DNA from: JBCBSZ01 sp039185015
GTDB lineage: Bacteria > Actinomycetota > Acidimicrobiia > Acidimicrobiales > Poriferisodalaceae
Assembly (NCBI GenBank): GCA_039185015.1
Contig: JBCDAU010000019.1
Location: forward strand, 35,936 to 99,935
Direction: 5' to 3'
Length of the DNA stretch: 64,000 bases
The translations under genes were made by a program, and so were the position numbers. Below are positions 59,350-64,000 of the stretch, piece by piece. The stretch's first letter is position 1. The number at the start of each line of letters is the position of its first letter. The notes beneath the pieces were generated by a model that did no database searches, was not told the origin of the DNA, and saw only the letters and a program-made list of their open reading frames with translations.

Positions 59350-59952
59350 GTGGCGCCACAGCCCGGCTTCGCGCTCCCGGACGACGCCGACACCGTCGCC
59401 GATCTCATCACCGCCGCCTTCGCGGAGGACCCCGTCCTCAACTGGATGTTCGCCCGGCCAGGGGTCGGCGCGCTCCATCGGCGGATGTTCTTCGGGATCG
59501 CCGCCGCGTCGGCCATTCGGCAGGGGCACGCGCACGTGCTGCGTGACGGCGATGAGATCGTGGCCGGTGCGCTCTGGTCTGCGCCCGGTCGGGGCATCTT
59601 CGACGACCAGGCCGGGCCGGTCCTGTCTCAGCTGATGCAGGCGGCCGAGCCCGAGCGCATCGCCGTGATGATGGGTGGCTTCAAGCAGATGGCCGACCTG
59701 CGGCCCGACGAGTCGCACTTCTACCTCGGCATGCTCGGCACGGACCCGTCGCGGCGTGGGGGAGGGCTCGGCGGGCAGCTCCTGCGCGCCGGCCTCGATG
59801 TGGTCGACCGCTTCGGTGCCCCCGCCTACCTCGAGTCATCCAACCCGCGGAACGTCTCCCTGTACGAGCGGCACGGCTTCGAGGTCACCGCCGAGCTCCA
59901 TCTCCCCGAGGGCCCGATCATGCGCGGGATGTGGCGCCCTCGCTCCACCTGA
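59350..59952 (+). CDS. GNAT family N-acetyltransferase
   Basis: 200-residue acetyltransferase. Seen: DTVADLITAAFAEDP at the N-terminus, the acetyl-CoA binding strand and loop FYLGMLGTDPSRRGGGLGGQ, and the C-terminal PAYLESSNPRNVSLYERHGF, which is the usual end of the GNAT fold. The GTG start lies 2 bases after the dioxygenase stop, so it is co-transcribed. The 3' end overlaps the convergent P450 gene by 35 bases. Substrate unknown. Confidence 0.88.
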   Translation: MAPQPGFALPDDADTVADLITAAFAEDPVLNWMFARPGVGALHRRMFFGIAAASAIRQGHAHVLRDGDEIVAGALWSAPGRGIFDDQAGPVLSQLMQAAEPERIAVMMGGFKQMADLRPDESHFYLGMLGTDPSRRGGGLGGQLLRAGLDVVDRFGAPAYLESSNPRNVSLYERHGFEVTAELHLPEGPIMRGMWRPRST

Positions 59953-61108
59953 GCGGGAGCCGGAGCGGGCCTCGGAAGGCCCACCCGCCGAACTCGACCG
60001 GTGGGGCGTGGCGGTCGAGCCGGGCATCCGGGAACCGCTCGAAGAACCGCGGCACGGCGATCTCGCCGACCAGGCTCTTGGATGCCGCTGCTCCGGCGCA
60101 GACGTGTGGGCCGACACCGAAGGTCAGGGCCGGCGAGGTGTCACGCGTGACGTCGAACCGGTCCGGCTCGTCGAAGTGGGCATCGTCACGACCCGCCGAC
60201 CCGAACATCAAGAAGACGCGTGCCTCGGGTTCGAAGGTGACGCCGCCGTAGGTGTGCTCGGCGGCGATGCGCCTGGGTGACATGCCGATCGGGGCGATCC
60301 AGCGGCAGTACTCCTCGAAGGCGGCGAGCCAGGGCACCTCGCCCGACCGGACGGCCTCGAGCTGCTCCGGGTGTGTCAGCAGGGCCCAGATCGTGCCCGC
60401 GATGGCGTCGCGGGGCTCGTTCTGGCCGCCGGAGATCGTGAGGCGGATGTTGGCTCGCACGTTGTCCAGCGGCATGCCGGCGCCGACCATCACGGCCAGC
60501 AGGCTGGGGTCGTGATCGGGATCGAGGCCGTCGAGCCGCTCGTCGATCGCGGCATCGATGGCGGCCACCGCATCGAGACACCGTCGCTCGACCTCGGGGT
60601 CGCCGACGTAGTTGGCGATCCCGTCGATCATCGCCTGGCTCCAGCTGTCCATGTCCTGTGCCGTGATCTGCGTGAGCCCGGTCAGCACCTTGAGCGCCTC
60701 GCCGCTGAGCACGGTGGCGTACTCGTCGACGACGTCGGCCCCGCCGACGCCGTCGAGCCGATCGAGCGCCGCCGTCGCCAACTCCTCGAAGCGGGCGCTC
60801 CAGACCGAGGCGACCTTCCGGGGCGAGATCGCCGGGTAGTACACGAACCGTTCCCGCCGGTGCTCCTCGCCGTCGCGGCGCATCATGTTCTGCCCCATGA
60901 GGACGTTCATGAGCCCGCCGGGCTGATCGGACGAGAACACCGCGACGTTCTTCTCGCACGCGAAGACGTCGTCGCGGCGGGTGATGAGGGTGGCGCCCAG
61001 CTGGGGCACGAAGCAGATGGGCGTCGAGCTCCGCATCTCGGCCAACGTGGGATACGGATCGCTCCAGAACGTGCCCGGATCGACCTCCACGACCGGCGCG
61101 CTCGACAT
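59918..61108 (-). CDS. Cytochrome P450
   Basis: Heme-thiolate monooxygenase of 396 residues, without fused redox partner. Seen: the heme-ligand loop FGVGPHVCAGAAASK, the ExxR motif of helix K as EEYCRW, and a helix C WRER-like RRERFVY. The I-helix reads TISGGQNEPRD instead of the usual AGxDT, so the oxygen-activating Thr is replaced, as in some bacterial P450s with unusual proton delivery. A TAGCGT box ends 6 bases before the ATG. Reductase and ferredoxin genes are not adjacent; PaaE is the nearest electron carrier. Substrate unknown. Confidence 0.9.
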   Translation of the reverse strand: MSSAPVVEVDPGTFWSDPYPTLAEMRSSTPICFVPQLGATLITRRDDVFACEKNVAVFSSDQPGGLMNVLMGQNMMRRDGEEHRRERFVYYPAISPRKVASVWSARFEELATAALDRLDGVGGADVVDEYATVLSGEALKVLTGLTQITAQDMDSWSQAMIDGIANYVGDPEVERRCLDAVAAIDAAIDERLDGLDPDHDPSLLAVMVGAGMPLDNVRANIRLTISGGQNEPRDAIAGTIWALLTHPEQLEAVRSGEVPWLAAFEEYCRWIAPIGMSPRRIAAEHTYGGVTFEPEARVFLMFGSAGRDDAHFDEPDRFDVTRDTSPALTFGVGPHVCAGAAASKSLVGEIAVPRFFERFPDARLDRHAPPVEFGGWAFRGPLRLPLRWSEGATSRA

Positions 61109-61114
61109 GTCCGC

Positions 61115-61120
61115 ACGCTA
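61115..61120 (-). promoter_or_regulatory. -10 box TAGCGT of the P450 gene
   Basis: On the minus strand TAGCGT ends 6 bases before the ATG at 61108, so the mRNA should be leaderless or nearly so. Confidence 0.45.
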
Positions 61121-61153
61121 GCCACGAGCGTGACGTCGCCGCCCTGCGCTCCC

Positions 61154-61159
61154 TAGGCT
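61154..61159 (+). promoter_or_regulatory. -10 box TAGGCT upstream of the selenoprotein gene
   Basis: TAGGCT matches the local TAnnnT pattern and would give a leader of about 100 bases. The leader is GC-rich and can fold, for example the stem CCTCG/CGAGG near 61165-61185, and a ribosome site GAGGGGG lies before the ATG at 61263. Confidence 0.35.
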
Positions 61160-61262
61160 GTTGCCTCGAGGCCGTCAGGCCGAGGTCGCCGGGAGGGGGT
61201 CGGAGCACCGGGCTCCGGGGGCTCCGGGGCCCCGGCCGGGCGAATGACACAGAGGGGGCACG

Positions 61263-61793
61263 ATGAGCTTGAGCTACGTCGATCCGCGGGGGGAGCCGGC
61301 GCGTCCGGCGGAGGCCTACGACCTGGCCGACGAGCTCGGCGACGGGGCCGTCGTCGGCCTCCTCGCGAACGGCTTCCCCGACTCGGTCGCCTTCCTCGAC
61401 CAGGTCGAGGCGGCGCTCGCCGCCGCCGTCCCCGGCCTCGGCTTTCGGCGCTACGACAAGGGCAACGCCTCCGCACCGGCGACCGACCAGATGCTCGACA
61501 CGATCGCCGCCGAGTGCCGAGCGGTGGTCGCCGCCTACGGCCATTGAGGCAGCTGCACATCCGGCACCGTGCGTGACGGCATCGAGCTCGCCCGACGGGG
61601 ACGTCCCGCCGTCGCGTTGGTGACCGAGGAGTTCTGGGAGCAGGGCCACTTCGTCGCGTCGTCGACGGGCATGCCCGACGTGCCCCGCATCGAGCTCCCG
61701 CATCCGGTGGCGGGCACCGGCGAGGCGGCGATGCGCAAGGTCGCCGAGGAGTTGGCCGGCTCGATGGTGGCCGCGCTCCGGGGCACGGCGTGA
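61263..61793 (+). CDS. UGSC-type selenoprotein, read through an in-frame TGA (Sec95)
   Basis: Two open segments in the same frame, 61263-61547 and 61548-61793, are split only by a TGA at 61545-61547. Reading the TGA as selenocysteine gives GH-U-GSC-TSGTVRDG, the hallmark of the UGSC selenoprotein family, in which U is followed by Gly-Ser-Cys. The product would be 176 residues. N-terminal part: VGLLANGFPDSVAFLDQVEA and YDKGNASAPATDQML; C-terminal part: PAVALVTEEFWEQGHFVASS. A hairpin fitting a bacterial SECIS lies 13 bases after the TGA. U and Cys three residues apart suggest a redox or metal site. The stop overlaps the next start by 4 bases. Without selenium, only a 94-residue fragment would be made. 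Confidence 0.85.
61561..61579 (+). promoter_or_regulatory. Candidate bacterial SECIS hairpin
   Basis: CCGGCAC (61561-61567) pairs with GTGACGG (61573-61579), one G-A mismatch, closing a 5-base loop CGTGC. The loop begins 20 bases after the TGA and has G at its second position, both within the usual limits for bacterial SECIS elements. Pairing is inferred by eye. Confidence 0.5.
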
Positions 61794-62854
61794 AGACCCT
61801 CGATGCCGCCGACGAGGCGAGCGCGCTGGAGGACCTCCACGCCCTCGGCTGCACGGACGGCCTGCCCGTGGTGGTGCCGACGCCGGACCGCGTCGACCGG
61901 ATGGTGCTCGCCTCGGGGATGGACCCCGACGGTGTCCTCGGCGAGCTCGGGCCGCTCGGCGGCGTCGCCACGGTCGGTGTCGTCGCCGCCAACGCGGTGA
62001 TGGCCGGCTGCCTGCCCGATCACCTACCGGTCGTGCTCGCTGCTGTTCGCGCCGTCGCCCAGCCGCCGTTCGATCTGGGCGAGATGCAGTCGACCACGCA
62101 CTGCACGGCGCCGCTGGTGATCGTGCACGGCCCGGTCGTCGAGTCGTGCGGCATCGCCGGCGGGTTCGGCGCGCTGGGACCGGGTCATCGCGCCAACGCC
62201 TCGATCGGGCGGGCGCTGCGGCTCTGCATGATCAACATCGGGGGTGCCCGACCGGGGGTGTCCGACATGGCGCTGCTCGGTCATCCCGGCAAGTTCACGT
62301 ACTGCCTCGGCGAGGACCCGGCGCTGTCGCCCTGGGAGCCGATGCACGTCGACTGGGGCTACCGGTCCGACCAGTCGGCCGTGACCGTGGTGGGCGCCGA
62401 GCCGCCGCACTCGACGCTGTTCGTCGGCGACGCCGACGACCCGGGCTCAGCGGATCGGCTGCTCGACACCCTCGCAGCCGTGATCGCCAACGTCGGCTCG
62501 AACAACGCCCACTTCCGAGGCGGGGTCGTGACCGTCGTGCTCAACCCCGACCACGCCGCGGTGCTCGCCGAGGCGGGCATGGATCGCGCGAAGGTCCGAG
62601 AGGTGCTCGCCGAGCGGGCGACCAACCCCCGATCGGCCATCGCCGCGCTCAACCCGGCGTTCGCCGGCGACGGCGACCCCGACGACCCGATCCGAGCGGT
62701 CCCGGACCCGGCCGACCTCCTCGTCCTGGTCGCCGGCGGCCCTGGCCTCTACTCGGTGGTCATGCCGTCGTGGGCGGCGGGTCCGCACCGCAACCCGGCC
62801 GTGCACGAGCCGGTCGACCTCGACCAGGCCTGCGCCGTCCCCTGGGCCCAGTGA
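61790..62854 (+). CDS. Uncharacterised protein, translationally coupled to the UGSC selenoprotein
   Basis: 354 residues of a family I cannot name. Notable parts: LGCTDGLPVVVPTPDRVDRM near the N-terminus, LGPLGGVATVGVVAANAVMA, QSTTHCTAPLVIVHGPVVES, FGALGPGHRANASIGRALRL and GHPGKFTYCLGEDPALSPWE. Repeated Gly/Ala-rich strands and conserved-looking Cys, His and Asn suggest an enzyme or redox partner. The GTG overlaps the selenoprotein stop by 4 bases (GTGA), so it is made only when the ribosome passes the TGA; its level may depend on selenium. Its neighbour and the Cys-rich motifs suggest a shared pathway. Confidence 0.8.
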   Translation: MKTLDAADEASALEDLHALGCTDGLPVVVPTPDRVDRMVLASGMDPDGVLGELGPLGGVATVGVVAANAVMAGCLPDHLPVVLAAVRAVAQPPFDLGEMQSTTHCTAPLVIVHGPVVESCGIAGGFGALGPGHRANASIGRALRLCMINIGGARPGVSDMALLGHPGKFTYCLGEDPALSPWEPMHVDWGYRSDQSAVTVVGAEPPHSTLFVGDADDPGSADRLLDTLAAVIANVGSNNAHFRGGVVTVVLNPDHAAVLAEAGMDRAKVREVLAERATNPRSAIAALNPAFAGDGDPDDPIRAVPDPADLLVLVAGGPGLYSVVMPSWAAGPHRNPAVHEPVDLDQACAVPWAQ

Positions 62855-62876
62855 GGCTCGCCCAACGCGGGCCCTC
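62853..62876 (+). terminator. Possible bidirectional terminator
   Basis: GAGG-CTC-GCCC (62853-62863) pairs with GGGC-CCTC (62869-62876), a stem with a 3-base bulge and a 5-base loop, between convergent genes. It overlaps the stop codon of the upstream gene and has no T-run. Confidence 0.3.
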
Positions 62877-62887
62877 ACCGGCGCCGC

Positions 62888-64000
62888 TCACTGATAGGTG
62901 ACGAGATCGGGGACGACGTCGAGGGCCAGCACCTCGGCGGGGGTGAACATGCGGGTGTCCTCGTCGATGAACAGCTTGAGGCCGATGTCGTAGGGCTCGT
63001 CGGGTCGGAGCTGCCGGTACTTCGCGAGCTTCTGCGCCTGGGTCCCGAACCCGTCGATGTGGAAGGTGACCGCGAGGTGGGGTCGGTCCACGATGGCGGC
63101 ACGGTCGATGACCATCGCCTCGGTGAACTGGTGCACGACGAAGAGCTTCTCGGGGAGGCCGTTGGCGGCGACGAGCTCATCGAGCCAGGCGGTGACGGCG
63201 TTCACCTCGTTCCCGTCGACCGAGCCGATCACGCGTCCGGGCACCTGGGTCGGCCCCATGCGCCACTCCGGGTCGATCGCCAGACCGACGTGGGGCTCGA
63301 GCAGGAGCTCCTGGTAGAGCTGCGCCTGGGTCAGGAAGTCGCTTCGTCCTGGTTGCAGGTCGAGCAGGACGTACAGGCCCCGGTCGGCGGCGACGTCGAT
63401 CCACTCCCGGAGTATCGCCGGATCGGTCGGCGAGCTGTAGTCGCCGTCGACGCCGGGGAACGAGGTCGCGATCGTCGCGATGATCTCCATGGCCGGCAGC
63501 GTCGGTCGGCCGAGTGACTCGAACTCGGCCGCGCGGGCGATGATCCGGTCGGCCGACGCGTCGGCGTCGTTCTCGCCGAGCACGCCGAGTGCCGGTGTTA
63601 GCGGCGAGCCGTAGTGAGCGACCAGCATCCGGCCGTCGAAGACCTCGGCGGTGCTGCCGGGCAGCAGCGACCCGGTGCCCACCAACCAGTAGCCGGCGCT
63701 CGCCGGCACGATCGCGACGGTCGCGCCCGTCGGCGTCGCCCCGTCCGCAGCAGCGGCATCGCCTGCAGCTCGGACCGTGCCGTCCGCGAGCGCGACCCAG
63801 TAGCCGCCACCGGGGCTGGGAGCGAGGTCGACGACCGGGACGCCTCCGTCGACGTCGGCCCCGAGGAAGGGGGCGTCGCCGAAGGCGAAGACGCCGCCGT
63901 CGCTGGCGACGAGCCAGTACCCGTTGCCGGTGGGGGTGGCGGCGATGCCGACGACGGGTTGGTTGAGGGTGGTGGCGCCCATGGAGCCGAGGAAGGGGGC
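62888..64000 (-). CDS. Propeller-repeat protein with TIM-barrel-like C-terminal domain (5' end outside window)
   Basis: Partial gene: the frame runs past the right edge of the window, so the start and signal peptide are missing. Residues near the edge are beta repeats of the form SDGGVFAFGDAPFLGA and GYWLVASDGGVFAF, the same module that ends the 23203-27306 protein. After them is a domain of about 240 residues: LVAHYGSPLTPALGVLGEND, LPAMEIIATIATSFPG, LYVLLDLQPGRSDFLTQAQL, VGLAIDPEWRMG and HIDGFGTQAQKLAKYRQL. The strand-helix order and acidic ends of strands (LDLQPG, AIDPEW) look like a TIM barrel, perhaps a glycan-active enzyme. A precise family is not recognised. Confidence 0.78.
   Translation of the reverse strand, partial: APFLGSMGATTLNQPVVGIAATPTGNGYWLVASDGGVFAFGDAPFLGADVDGGVPVVDLAPSPGGGYWVALADGTVRAAGDAAAADGATPTGATVAIVPASAGYWLVGTGSLLPGSTAEVFDGRMLVAHYGSPLTPALGVLGENDADASADRIIARAAEFESLGRPTLPAMEIIATIATSFPGVDGDYSSPTDPAILREWIDVAADRGLYVLLDLQPGRSDFLTQAQLYQELLLEPHVGLAIDPEWRMGPTQVPGRVIGSVDGNEVNAVTAWLDELVAANGLPEKLFVVHQFTEAMVIDRAAIVDRPHLAVTFHIDGFGTQAQKLAKYRQLRPDEPYDIGLKLFIDEDTRMFTPAEVLALDVVPDLVTYQ

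Noticed and set aside
61569..61793. Separate small gene starting at the GTG at 61569
   Set aside because: It is in the same frame as the upstream ORF, starts in the middle of the UGSC motif and lacks its own ribosome site; read-through of the TGA explains it better.
1..64000. tRNA, rRNA, insertion sequence, integrase or phage genes
   Set aside because: None recognised by eye. A tRNA scan and an IS search would be needed to exclude short elements.

Overview
The window is strongly GC-rich bacterial DNA (start codons are often GTG, and most genes overlap by 1-4 bases). It looks like a chromosome segment of an actinobacterium, most likely class Acidimicrobiia (Ilumatobacter-like). This is an inference from three things: secreted proteins with Thr/Pro-rich linkers and repeats of the type DGGVFAFGDAxFxGS, actinobacterial gene orders such as lpd-sucB-lipB-lipA and Ku/LigD end joining, and TAnnnT -10 boxes placed 6-9 bases before start codons. 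I see no rRNA, tRNA, CRISPR array, phage or insertion sequence.

Layout. 1-13736: a cell-surface glycan locus. It holds a glycosyltransferase-DUF115 fusion, a membrane-anchored methyltransferase, three more family-2 glycosyltransferases, an FkbM methyltransferase, and a tightly coupled set made of a CMP-sugar synthetase-like enzyme, a 2-hydroxyacid dehydrogenase, an SDR, an SMP-30 lactonase and an unassigned transferase-like protein, followed by an amidase and a DUF427 protein. 13858-18414: a Tat-exported PhoX-like protein with a C-terminal anchor, a SRPBCC protein, a TIGR01777 epimerase-like protein, a Tat-exported Cys-motif surface protein and two small membrane proteins. 18491-23072: 2-oxo-acid dehydrogenase E3 and E2, then LipB and LipA fused in one reading frame. 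23203-29146: a large Calx-beta/propeller surface protein and two Thr-rich anchored proteins. 29230-34005: an M24 peptidase, a membrane protein, and a split NHEJ operon (ligase, Ku, LigD polymerase domain). 34006-35025 has no confident gene. 35026-40751: a complete peptide-type ABC transporter with both ATPases fused. 40795-49125: a HAD phosphatase, an acyl-CoA ligase and PaaI-type thioesterase, a VapBC-like toxin-antitoxin pair, an enoyl-CoA hydratase, and a fasciclin-OmpA / coiled-coil envelope pair. 49349-61108: a phenylacetyl-CoA epoxidase operon (paaABCDE) with an ATP-grasp protein, alpha/beta hydrolase, crotonase, TetR and PaaX-type regulators, SDR, TauD dioxygenase, GNAT and cytochrome P450. 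61263-62854: a selenoprotein of the UGSC type, read through an in-frame TGA, translationally coupled to an uncharacterised partner. 62888-64000: the 3' part of a second propeller-repeat surface protein.

The most notable items are the UGSC selenoprotein with a SECIS-like hairpin just after the TGA, the LipB-LipA fusion, a recurrent leaderless-promoter architecture that also settles several start codons, and a three-copy operator-like motif (GTTTCGTRTCGA) in the phenylacetate region.
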